Shown piece by piece: positions 1 to 7,045 of a DNA stretch of 34,183 nt (the first letter of the stretch is position 1; the number at the start of each line of letters is the position of its first letter). Location: the NCBI GenBank assembly GCA_024275565.1, contig JAJRYY010000038.1, forward strand, positions 1-34,183. The letters run 5' to 3'. The notes under the pieces are model-generated. The model did no database searches, was not told the origin of the DNA, and saw only the letters and a list, made by a program, of their open reading frames with translations. A program made the position numbers and the translations under genes. The DNA comes from Planctomycetota bacterium. Its GTDB lineage: Bacteria > Planctomycetota > Phycisphaerae > UBA1845.

Positions 1-442
1 TATGTGTCAGCCCGTGTCAGATTCGCAGCCATCCGCTCCTTAAGCTGAAATCCCCCTTCATCGCTGAAGCCTCGCCCCATGCTCATTGCACTCGACACAT
101 GCTCATTCCTGCTGCTCCCCCATGCTGCGATGCAGATTCCCAACCCTGTGATGCTGCTGCTTCCCTAGGCCTGTTAATGGGCCCATGGTCCATATATACA
201 GTGTACAACATTGGCCTCTGAAAATCCACTAAAAAAGCATATTTTTTTGGTGTTTGTTTGGCCACGTCCGGCATGGTGGTTTTTGGCGAAAGGCCAGCGG
301 TTTTGTGGGATTCCAGCTTCATATGGTGGGTCCGCCAGCTTGCGTTGGGATGGGCTTAGCGTGTGAGGCGAAGATCATAGTCTCCTGCGTTCCTGCTTCG
401 CGCGTGTTGGTGCGCATGTGTGTTCGCGGATAGCATGTCATC
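1..442. other. Left-edge region without a supported gene
   Basis: No reading frame here has a recognisable domain or a convincing ribosome binding site. A T-rich patch near 240-256 follows an A-rich run, but no clear hairpin precedes it, so I do not call a terminator. The helicase gene begins at 443. Confidence 0.5.
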
Positions 443-2713
443 ATGACAGGCGAAGAATTATTGGGACCTGGGGGGTTGGTTGCGAAGCATTTACGGACGT
501 ATGAATCGCGTCCGCAGCAGATCGCAATGGCGGATGCGGTTACGGCTTCCCTTGAATCGCGTGAGCATCTCATCGTTGAGGCTGGTACTGGTGTGGGGAA
601 GTCGTTTGCGTACCTGCTGCCTGCCATCGAGCACGCTGTGAAAACGCAGACGCGGGTGGTTGTGAGTACGAAGACGATCGCGCTGCAGGAGCAGCTTATA
701 TCGAAGGATATTCCGTTTCTTCAATCGGTTCTGCCGTATGAAGTCTCGGTTGAACTGGTGAAGGGGCGGTCGAACTATCTTGGCCTGCGAAGGTTGGAGA
801 TCGCCAGCAAGCGTCAGCGGGAGCAGTTTCATGATCGATCGCAAATTGAAGCACTCCATGAAATCGAAGACTGGGCTTTTGAGAGTCCTGACGGATCGCT
901 TGCTGATCTGAGTTACAATCCGCCACGCGACGTGTGGGATAAGGTCAGGAGCGAGCAGGACAACTGCATGCACCGGCGATGCCCGTATTACGCGAAATGC
1001 TTCTATCAGCGGGCGAGGCGTCGAGCGGAGAAGGCGCGCATCCTGATCGTGAATCATGCACTCTTTTTTGCTGACCTTGCGCTGCGGCAGATGGGGGTTT
1101 CGCTGCTGGGTGACTATGAGGCTGCTGTTCTGGATGAGGCGCATTCTGTTGAGTCGGTGGCTGCGGATCATTTTGGGGTTGAGCTATCGAATTCGCGGGT
1201 GGCGTATCTGCTGAATTCGATGTGTTCGCAGAGTGGGAACCGGGGGTTTCTGGTCGGACTCGGGCGTGGTAGTCAGAAGCGTGGTGGTGAGAAGCGTGGT
1301 GGTCGCAAGAGCGATGGTGACAAGCCCGCTGTGCGGAATCCCAGGGGGAGTATCGACTGGCTGACCGAGGCGGAGGGCTTGGCGGATGCGGAATCGAAGG
1401 GTGGTCGCTCGTGGTCTCCTTCGGCTGAGTCTGCCCGGCTGTCTGCGATGCGATGTGTCGATGCTGCGCGGTTGGCTGCGGATTCGTTTTTTCGGGAAAT
1501 TGAGCAGTGGCAATCGAATCGTGGGCGTTCGAACGGTCGATTCGTAAAGCCGATCGGGGTCGAGAATGGTCTGTCTCCGGTGTTGAAGGAGTTGGCTGGC
1601 GCGGTCAAGGGGATCCGCAGTGCGATGGATACTGAGCGTGAGAATGAGCGATTTGAGCTGGCTGCCTATGCTGGTCGGGCGATGCAGGTCGCGACCGAAG
1701 CCGATGCGTTTCTGGAGGAGCTGAAACCGGGGTGGGTGTATTGGACGGAGATTTCGAGGGCGTCTGCGGGGGAGATTGGTCCGCTTTTTTCGAGGGATCA
1801 GAAGACGCAACCAGCCGCTCGTGGCCGAGCGCGGCGTGTGGCGCTTTGTGCGAAACCGATTGATGTGAGTGAGCAACTGAAGGAGACGCTTTTCGATCGT
1901 GTGGGGTCGGTGATCCTGACGTCTGCCACGCTTGCTACTAAAGTGTCTCATCGTGGCACTTCGGAGGCTGATGCTTCGGATGTGGAATCTGAACGTGATC
2001 GACTGCGGTCTGTCACGGGTGGATTTTCGTATGTTCGGGGTCGGCTGGGATTGGAGACGGGCAGCGAGCTGTGTCTGGGGTCACCGTTTGAGTTTGATCG
2101 GCAGATGTTGCTCGTGGTGGCGTCCTCGATGCCGGACCCGTCAAGCCCGGAATTTGTGCCCGCTGCGGCTGATGCGATCACGCGGTATGCCGGTGAGGAG
2201 GGTGGTCGGACGCTGGTTTTGTTCACGAGCTATGACATGATGCGTCGGTGTGAAGAGCGTGTGTGCGGGGCGTTTTCGGATATGGGGATGCGGATTTTGT
2301 CGCAGGGGCAGTCGCTGTCCCGGTCTGCGATGATTCAGGAATTTCGATCGCGCGATGATACGGTGATATTCGGGACGGACAGCTTCTGGGAGGGGATCGA
2401 CGTTGCTGGGTCGGCGTTGTCGCAGGTGATTATTGTGAAGCTGCCCTTTGCTGCGCCGAATCGTCCAGATGTGGAGGCGCGGGTTGAGGCGATCAAGGAG
2501 GCTGGCGGGGTTCCGTTCCGGGAGTATCAGATTCCTGAGGCTGTGCTGAAATTCAAGCAGGGGTTCGGGCGGTTGATTCGCTCGACGACGGATACGGGTC
2601 GCGTGGTTGTGCTGGATTCCCGTGTGCATCGGAAATCTTATGGTCGGAAATTTCTGGAAGCGTTGCCGGACTGTCGGATTGTGTATGACGGGGATGTGGG
2701 GGATTCGGGTTAG
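443..2713 (+). CDS. dinG: DinG-type ATP-dependent DNA helicase (XPD-like, superfamily 2)
   Basis: 756 residues, near the usual DinG length. The family unwinds DNA 5'-to-3' (R-loops, D-loops, forked DNA), normally with a 4Fe-4S cluster. Visible motifs in order: Walker A EAGTGVGKSFAYLLPA (about residues 47-62), motif Ia with KTIALQEQ, cysteines in NCMHRRCPYYAKC (CX4CX5C, about 174-186), the Walker B DEAH box in LDEAHSVES, and C-terminal helicase motifs FGTDSFWEGIDV and QGFGRLIR. The first cluster cysteine is missing: the family motif KGRSNYLC reads KGRSNYLG (Gly codon 782-784), leaving three of four ligands. A low-complexity Arg/Lys/Gly linker encoded by short repeats (about 1262-1320) separates the motor halves. 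The ATG at 443 has only a weak upstream Shine-Dalgarno. The gene appears to be monocistronic. Family assignment is secure; cluster status is inferred. Confidence 0.93.
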   Translation: MTGEELLGPGGLVAKHLRTYESRPQQIAMADAVTASLESREHLIVEAGTGVGKSFAYLLPAIEHAVKTQTRVVVSTKTIALQEQLISKDIPFLQSVLPYEVSVELVKGRSNYLGLRRLEIASKRQREQFHDRSQIEALHEIEDWAFESPDGSLADLSYNPPRDVWDKVRSEQDNCMHRRCPYYAKCFYQRARRRAEKARILIVNHALFFADLALRQMGVSLLGDYEAAVLDEAHSVESVAADHFGVELSNSRVAYLLNSMCSQSGNRGFLVGLGRGSQKRGGEKRGGRKSDGDKPAVRNPRGSIDWLTEAEGLADAESKGGRSWSPSAESARLSAMRCVDAARLAADSFFREIEQWQSNRGRSNGRFVKPIGVENGLSPVLKELAGAVKGIRSAMDTERENERFELAAYAGRAMQVATEADAFLEELKPGWVYWTEISRASAGEIGPLFSRDQKTQPAARGRARRVALCAKPIDVSEQLKETLFDRVGSVILTSATLATKVSHRGTSEADASDVESERDRLRSVTGGFSYVRGRLGLETGSELCLGSPFEFDRQMLLVVASSMPDPSSPEFVPAAADAITRYAGEEGGRTLVLFTSYDMMRRCEERVCGAFSDMGMRILSQGQSLSRSAMIQEFRSRDDTVIFGTDSFWEGIDVAGSALSQVIIVKLPFAAPNRPDVEARVEAIKEAGGVPFREYQIPEAVLKFKQGFGRLIRSTTDTGRVVVLDSRVHRKSYGRKFLEALPDCRIVYDGDVGDSG

Positions 2714-2779
2714 CCAACGCAACAGGGCGACACAGTGCTATATTGATTACGCAGCCGAGGTCGCACTATGACACGGCGA

Positions 2780-2799
2780 CACAGCCGGGGGCGGCTGTG
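2780..2799 (+). terminator. Perfect 8-bp hairpin downstream of dinG
   Basis: CACAGCCG and CGGCTGTG form an 8-bp stem around a GGGG loop, 67 bases after the helicase stop codon. There is no T-tract, so it would be a weak or factor-assisted terminator, or simply an RNA-stabilising hairpin. Confidence 0.45.
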
Positions 2800-2832
2800 C
2801 TACATAGCTGTGCTGCATTGCTGTGCTGCATA
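2794..2832. repeat. Three tandem 13-bp repeats
   Basis: Units GCTGTGCTACATA, GCTGTGCTGCATT and GCTGTGCTGCATA lie head to tail. The first overlaps the right arm of the preceding hairpin, and the last ends five bases before a promoter-like TTGACA. This is one of many short tandem arrays at gene boundaries in this window. Confidence 0.85.
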
Positions 2833-2837
2833 GATGC

Positions 2838-2866
2838 TTGACATTGTTGCGCTGAGACCGTCTGAT
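2838..2866 (+). promoter_or_regulatory. Sigma-70-like promoter candidate
   Basis: A perfect -35 hexamer TTGACA (2838-2843) is followed after 17 bases by TCTGAT (2861-2866), which matches the -10 consensus at four of six positions. It would drive the small membrane-anchored protein starting at 2963, leaving a leader of about 90 bases. It is called by consensus alone. Confidence 0.4.
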
Positions 2867-2962
2867 GGTGGGGTATTGCACCATTATATTGCAGGCCGTC
2901 TGTTTCATCGTTTCCGACGTGTTCAGACTGTCTGATTTTCATAGTACAAAGGGAGTATGGGT

Positions 2963-3742
2963 ATGAAACTGTTCACCGCATTGGTTGCCATTCTGTCTGC
3001 GATGTCTGTCTTGATGATATGGCGTTCTGAACCCGCTCCAGTCAGCGTAGCCAACAACATCAACTACTCACCCATGCACAAATATTCAATCGTGACGAAA
3101 GAGATGGTCCGTGATGGAGGGTATGAAGAAGCACTCGAACGCGTTCTCTGGTACCATGAACATGTGCTGGAACATGAACCGAGCGCGTACGGCGTTCGAC
3201 TCTCATATGCACTGTCGGACTGGAAGGAACTCGGCGAGCTATATCCACCCGCCATCGCAGCCATGGAGAACCTCAGAGACCACAATACTCAACTGCTGAA
3301 GGATGGGAAAGGCAATCCAAGCCTGTTTCATGATACCATGGCATTCAACAGGACGCTTGAAGAGGACAGTAAGACGATCGATCTCTTTCGTATATTGGAC
3401 CGCGAACAGGAGGATCTGGCAGTCCAGTGCTGGAAGTATGCCAAGGATGTTGTCATCAAAACCAGGACAGTTGACATTGCGAAGAAGTATCTGGGCGACC
3501 CTGTCCAGGAGTTTATGAAAATAAAGGCAATGCATGATATGCACGCAGCAAATTATGGGAGAGAACCATTTGACGATGAAGTGTTCAAATCTGTCAATGA
3601 AGATTCTTTTGTTGAGAGGGTGGTACGCCTGATCGGTGTGGCGGCTTTGATCGGTGAGAGCGCGTCTGCCAGAGAGATTCAGGAGAAGGCGCTGGCTGTG
3701 GTCGACGACGATCGACTTCGTGAAGCACTCCCGACTCCGTGA
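2963..3742 (+). CDS. Hypothetical protein with N-terminal membrane anchor or signal peptide
   Basis: 259 residues from the ATG at 2963. An ATG two codons upstream (2957) is only one base from the GGGAG Shine-Dalgarno at 2951-2955, whereas 2963 is seven bases away, so 2963 is preferred. The N-terminus is a short basic start plus a hydrophobic stretch (FTALVAILSAMSVLMI), consistent with a signal peptide or anchor, so the rest is probably extracytoplasmic. The remainder is charged, largely helical in appearance and rich in Glu, Asp and Lys; I recognise no domain. A Tyr/His-rich patch (LWYHEHVLEHEP) lies near residue 57. It stands alone between dinG and a convergent oxidoreductase gene. A 19-bp tandem repeat runs across its stop codon and encodes its last residues, so the C-terminus may be recently altered. 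Confidence 0.75.
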   Translation: MKLFTALVAILSAMSVLMIWRSEPAPVSVANNINYSPMHKYSIVTKEMVRDGGYEEALERVLWYHEHVLEHEPSAYGVRLSYALSDWKELGELYPPAIAAMENLRDHNTQLLKDGKGNPSLFHDTMAFNRTLEEDSKTIDLFRILDREQEDLAVQCWKYAKDVVIKTRTVDIAKKYLGDPVQEFMKIKAMHDMHAANYGREPFDDEVFKSVNEDSFVERVVRLIGVAALIGESASAREIQEKALAVVDDDRLREALPTP

Positions 3743-3775
3743 TGCACTTCCGACTCCGTGAAGCACTTCCCAGAG
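3719..3775. repeat. Three tandem 19-bp repeats spanning a stop codon
   Basis: Units begin at 3719, 3738 and 3757 (CGTGAAGCACTCCCGACTC and variants). The first encodes the C-terminal end of the preceding protein, and the second contains its TGA stop (3740-3742). Repeat expansion has therefore touched the end of the gene. Confidence 0.85.
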
Positions 3776-3844
3776 AAGTGAATTAGCCATCCTCATCAAT
3801 GGAATGCAATCGACACATAAAAGCAAGTACGATGCAGTCGCGTA

Positions 3845-5422
3845 TTAACGGCGTTCTTCGGTCATGATCTGGTTGACGGCCAGCTTGCCGGGGAGGCAGG
3901 TTATACCGCCGCCGGGGTGCGTTCCGCTGCTGCCGAGGAATAGATTGGCGATGGGGGTGGCGTAGCGTGCTGCCTGAGGGGTTGGGCGGACGATGAGCTG
4001 ATCGAGGGCGTGTTCGCCGTGGTGGATGTGGCCACCGGTGCAATGGTGGCGTGATTCTATGTCGGCTGGCGTCAGTACTTCGCGGGCCTGTATTTGTGAT
4101 TCGATGTCGGGAGCGCAGGTGGCGAGGCGTGAGACCACGTTGTCGCCGAGTGCCGCGCTGCTGTCACTCGTCCAGCCAGCATCCAGATCGCGGGGGGCGT
4201 ATTGGACCAGGATTGATACGACACTGCAACCGGTTGGGGCGGCGGTGCGATCGTCGGGAGATGAGACGCGGATGTCGAGGATCGGGTTATCGGAACATCG
4301 GCGGTATTTTGCGGCGTCGAAGGCACGTTCCATCTGATCGATGGATTCGGCGATCACGGCGTGCTCTACGACGAGGTCGGGGCGGGATGCGAAGGTGAGG
4401 CGTCCCTTGATGGCGAGATTGACCTTGGCAACCACGCCGGATGAGCGGTATGCACGGATGCCGCGGTCGAGGGCGTTTGAGAGGCGATCGGGGAGGATGA
4501 TGTTGAGGAAGGTGGTTTTGGGGTCGCAGGTCGCGAGGATGCGGTCGGCGCCTATCGTTTCGCCGTCTGATAATGTCACGCCTGTGGCTGTGTCATTTTC
4601 CACGTTGATATTCGCAACTTCCGCACTGGTTTTGATGGTGACGCCGTATTTTTCGGCGGCTGATGCCAAGGCTGCTATGAGGGCCAATGGTCCATCCGGG
4701 GCGTAAGAACCTTGCATGGCTTCGTGTCTGAGGAGGAGGGCGCAGGTTCCTGGAGTCCATGGGGCTGCGAAGGATCCGAGGAGCGCTGGGATTGCGAGGA
4801 TGCACTTCAGACGTTCGTCTTTGAACCACTCGTTGAGCCAGTCGGCGACGCACATGGGCGGGAGGCGGAGCAGCTCGCTCATTGTTCTGGTGCCGAGGCG
4901 GCGGACCGCTATGCCCTTGGTGAGGAGTGGCCAGATTTCGGCGAGACCTTCGGGGTTGATTTTGGGGGGTGGTTCTGCGAGGAAGGTCTGGATAATGGGG
5001 GTTATTCTGGTGAGGAACGCCCGATAGTTTGCGTAGGCTTCTGCTTCTGAGGGTGCGAATTGGGTTAGCTCGGCGGCGGATTTTTTGGGGTCGCGGTGGA
5101 GGAGCAAGCCCGGGCCTTCGGTCTGAGGGATGAATGTCGGGGGTGGGGTGTCGGTGAGGCGTAAACCGTGGGCGGTGAGGTTGAGGTCTTTGACGATTTC
5201 GGGGGTAATGGTTGTTGCGTCGTGGAGGGGTCCTGGTGCGGTGAATCCTGGGTGGAATTCCTCACTGGCTGCGAGTCCGCCGAGGATGGGGCGACGTTCG
5301 AGGAGCAGGGTTTTGCGTCCTGATTTTGCGAGGAGGGCTGCTGCTGTGAGTCCGTTGGGGCCTGCGCCGATGACGATGGTGTCGTAGTGGTTGTTATTGG
5401 TATGGGTGGTGTCGTGATTCAT
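3845..5422 (-). CDS. FAD-dependent oxidoreductase, CrtI/PYROXD2-like
   Basis: 525 residues on the minus strand. The N-terminus carries the FAD-binding dinucleotide fold (YDTIVIGAGPNGLTAAALLA, about residues 13-32), followed by LLERRPILGGLAASEEFHPG, typical of the phytoene-desaturase-like superfamily. The C-terminus has LFLGSSGTHPGGGITCLPG, the flavin-contact segment seen in PYROXD2-like proteins. Known relatives desaturate or oxidise lipophilic substrates, but the substrate cannot be read from sequence. No carotenoid synthesis gene is nearby, which argues against a committed carotenoid role. Transcription converges with the gene ending at 3742. The ATG at 5422 has no clear Shine-Dalgarno. The plus strand here is G/T-rich even though the gene is on the minus strand. 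Confidence 0.87.
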   Translation of the reverse strand: MNHDTTHTNNNHYDTIVIGAGPNGLTAAALLAKSGRKTLLLERRPILGGLAASEEFHPGFTAPGPLHDATTITPEIVKDLNLTAHGLRLTDTPPPTFIPQTEGPGLLLHRDPKKSAAELTQFAPSEAEAYANYRAFLTRITPIIQTFLAEPPPKINPEGLAEIWPLLTKGIAVRRLGTRTMSELLRLPPMCVADWLNEWFKDERLKCILAIPALLGSFAAPWTPGTCALLLRHEAMQGSYAPDGPLALIAALASAAEKYGVTIKTSAEVANINVENDTATGVTLSDGETIGADRILATCDPKTTFLNIILPDRLSNALDRGIRAYRSSGVVAKVNLAIKGRLTFASRPDLVVEHAVIAESIDQMERAFDAAKYRRCSDNPILDIRVSSPDDRTAAPTGCSVVSILVQYAPRDLDAGWTSDSSAALGDNVVSRLATCAPDIESQIQAREVLTPADIESRHHCTGGHIHHGEHALDQLIVRPTPQAARYATPIANLFLGSSGTHPGGGITCLPGKLAVNQIMTEERR

Positions 5423-6012
5423 GGTGGTGCGCCGTGTGGTTGTGGTTTTCTGGATGCGATCGCCCGAATACGCCGCCGGGTTTCGCGATGCCTGTGTTAT
5501 AGCGTTTTCCGACGATTCGACTACCGGACCAGCAGATTATTCCATGGATGCGTTTTTGACCACTTCTCTGAGACGAATACTCAGCTTTGTCTGAACGCTC
5601 ATGGATCTGGGGGGAGCCTGCTTGCAAGTATGAACAGGGCGTTCAGGGAAGGGGTTCTTCATGCTTCGACATCGACGATGGAGCATCGGCAGTGGAGATA
5701 CGGCGAGACGAGTACGGACTGGACATCTCATCTCTGAACCGACTTCGCCGCGCCTGATGCACCACGAGAACCAGCATTTCCCTCTCACATGCGTCCAATA
5801 ATTCCCGCGATGGCATATCCCCGGCTGACTCCGACCAAGTTGCTTGATGTGCGTAAAGCAATGACCGATTGCCTAACAGGCTTGGGACGATACTGCATGC
5901 CTGAGTCGTAATTGTATGACTGATATGACTGAATCGTAACGATGTGGGGTACATTTTTGGACATGGAGACACCGACTTTGGACATGGATTCAGCTTCTGA
6001 TTGGCAACACAC
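5423..6012. other. Long divergent intergenic region
   Basis: About 590 bases separate the minus-strand oxidoreductase from the plus-strand DsrE2 operon. I see no convincing gene. Near the right end a 12-base string TTTGGACATGGA occurs twice at 21-base spacing (5956-5967, 5977-5988), and ATGACTGATATGACTGAATCG just before it is also repetitive. A 17-codon ORF (5963-6016) ends in an ATGA overlap with the DsrE2 start, but it lacks a ribosome binding site. Confidence 0.5.
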
Positions 6013-6606
6013 ATGAACAACCTGGCAACAAGCATGAACGACGCAACGACGAACAACATGGTACTCCCCATGCAGGACATTGTCGCGCGTCTTGAAAGAC
6101 TGGAGAAGCAACAGTCCGATAGTCCGGATTCCAACGCGCTCAGCATGGTCGTTTTCAGCGGTGAGCTCGACAAGCTGCTGGCCGCCTTCATCATCGCCAC
6201 CGGTGCGGCCGCCTGCGGGATGCGTGTGTCCATGTTTTTCACATTCTGGGGGACTGCCGCGATCAAGAAAGACGGTCCCCAGGTTTCTGGCAAGTCTATG
6301 GTTGAGCGGATGTTTGGCTGGATGCTGCCGGGTGGTCTGCACAAACGAAAACTGACCAGGATGAACATGGCTGGCGTTGGACGGCGCATGATGGTCCGCG
6401 AAATGAAAAAGAAGGGTACGCCTGATCTGCCGTCCCTGATCGAGATCGCGAAGGAAACCGATGTGGAGATTCGTGTCTGCGAGATGTCCATGTCGCTGAT
6501 GGGCATCAGGAAAGAAGAGTTGATCGACTACACCGACATGACATTCTGCGGCGTCGCCAGCTTCGTGGAAAGTGCTTCAAAATCCGGAACAACCTTGTTC
6601 ATCTGA
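6013..6606 (+). CDS. DsrE2-like (DsrE/DsrF/DrsH family) sulfur-trafficking protein
   Basis: 197 residues from the ATG at 6013; an in-frame TTG at 6001 directly follows a stop, and ATGs at 6034, 6058 and 6070 are also possible. No strong Shine-Dalgarno settles the choice. A short coiled-coil-like segment (DIVARLERLEKQQ) precedes the conserved domain. Family hallmarks are VVFSGELDKLLAAFIIATGA, then MFFTFWGTAAIKK, MNMAGVGRRMMV and CEMSMSLMGIRKEELID. DsrE-family proteins relay persulfide sulfur from cysteine residues, and dsrE2 commonly clusters with tusA and a rhodanese. TusA is the next gene; no rhodanese is visible. Cysteines are present in CGM, CEMSM and FCGVAS. No other sulfur-oxidation genes lie in the window. 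Confidence in the family is high; the partner is inferred from adjacency. Confidence 0.87.
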   Translation: MNNLATSMNDATTNNMVLPMQDIVARLERLEKQQSDSPDSNALSMVVFSGELDKLLAAFIIATGAAACGMRVSMFFTFWGTAAIKKDGPQVSGKSMVERMFGWMLPGGLHKRKLTRMNMAGVGRRMMVREMKKKGTPDLPSLIEIAKETDVEIRVCEMSMSLMGIRKEELIDYTDMTFCGVASFVESASKSGTTLFI

Positions 6607-6619
6607 ATCGGATCTCGAA

Positions 6620-6850
6620 ATGGCTGAAGACACAATGTACGATCTGATTGGCCTGAAATGCCCAATGCCAATCGTCAAACTCAACAAGATCATGAAGACC
6701 CTGGCTGTCAACGATGAATGCACCGTCACTGTGGACGATCCGGCATTCACGCCGGATGTAAAGGCGTGGTGCAACAAGACAGGACATACACTGCTCAGTT
6801 GCGTGGTCAAAGCGGACACGATTGTCGTGAAGATTCGGAAACAGGCGTGA
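6620..6850 (+). CDS. tusA: TusA/SirA-family sulfur carrier protein
   Basis: 76 residues, the normal length for TusA. The catalytic CPMP motif lies in LIGLKCPMPIVKLNK near the N-terminus, with the family's Cys-Pro-x-Pro arrangement; the cysteine carries persulfide sulfur. The second half (VTVDDPAFTPDVKAWCNKTG) matches the usual alpha/beta layout. I chose the ATG at 6620; an in-frame ATG at 6572 lies inside dsrE2 and would add 16 residues outside the fold. It starts 13 bases after the dsrE2 stop, so the two are probably cotranscribed. Whether the sulfur goes to tRNA thiolation, molybdopterin or a redox pathway cannot be told here. A molybdate transporter lies about 23 kb downstream, but I do not claim a link. 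Confidence 0.93.
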   Translation: MAEDTMYDLIGLKCPMPIVKLNKIMKTLAVNDECTVTVDDPAFTPDVKAWCNKTGHTLLSCVVKADTIVVKIRKQA

Positions 6851-6872
6851 GATCGCATCTCGGAGATGCACC

Positions 6873-7034
6873 ATGGGACACGGCGAACGCCCGGTATTGT
6901 CTGCGACAAGCGAGGACAACGCCCACACACAGCAGGATGTATGCAACGAAAAGGGTGAGCTGAGAGAGGGTGACCTGTCAGCGGTGTTCACCACTACCGC
7001 AGGAACACAGCACGTTCCGACTGTGACTTTTTGA
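6873..7034 (+). CDS. Small ORF (53 residues) between tusA and the histidine kinase
   Basis: An uninterrupted 54-codon frame begins at the ATG at 6873, with GGAG at 6862-6865 seven bases upstream, a better ribosome binding site than either neighbour has. It ends 11 bases before the kinase ATG and fills the gap between tusA and the kinase almost completely. The product starts MGHGERPVLSATSED, has one cysteine (VCNEKGE) and no signal peptide or membrane segment. No domain is recognised. Support comes from position and ribosome binding site only; it could instead be leader sequence. Confidence 0.4.
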   Translation: MGHGERPVLSATSEDNAHTQQDVCNEKGELREGDLSAVFTTTAGTQHVPTVTF

Positions 7035-7045
7035 GAATCGATGCG

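Noticed and set aside
1184..1951. 255-codon minus-strand frame inside dinG
   Set aside because: Low-complexity Arg/Thr/Pro/Leu product, typical of antisense to a coding sequence; the helicase on the plus strand is certain.
5963..6016. 17-codon leader ORF ending ATGA at the DsrE2 start
   Set aside because: No ribosome binding site; it coincides with an imperfect 21-bp repeat.
5643..6506. 287-codon minus-strand frame antisense to dsrE2
   Set aside because: It overlaps a gene with clear DsrE2 motifs on the other strand and has no domain of its own.
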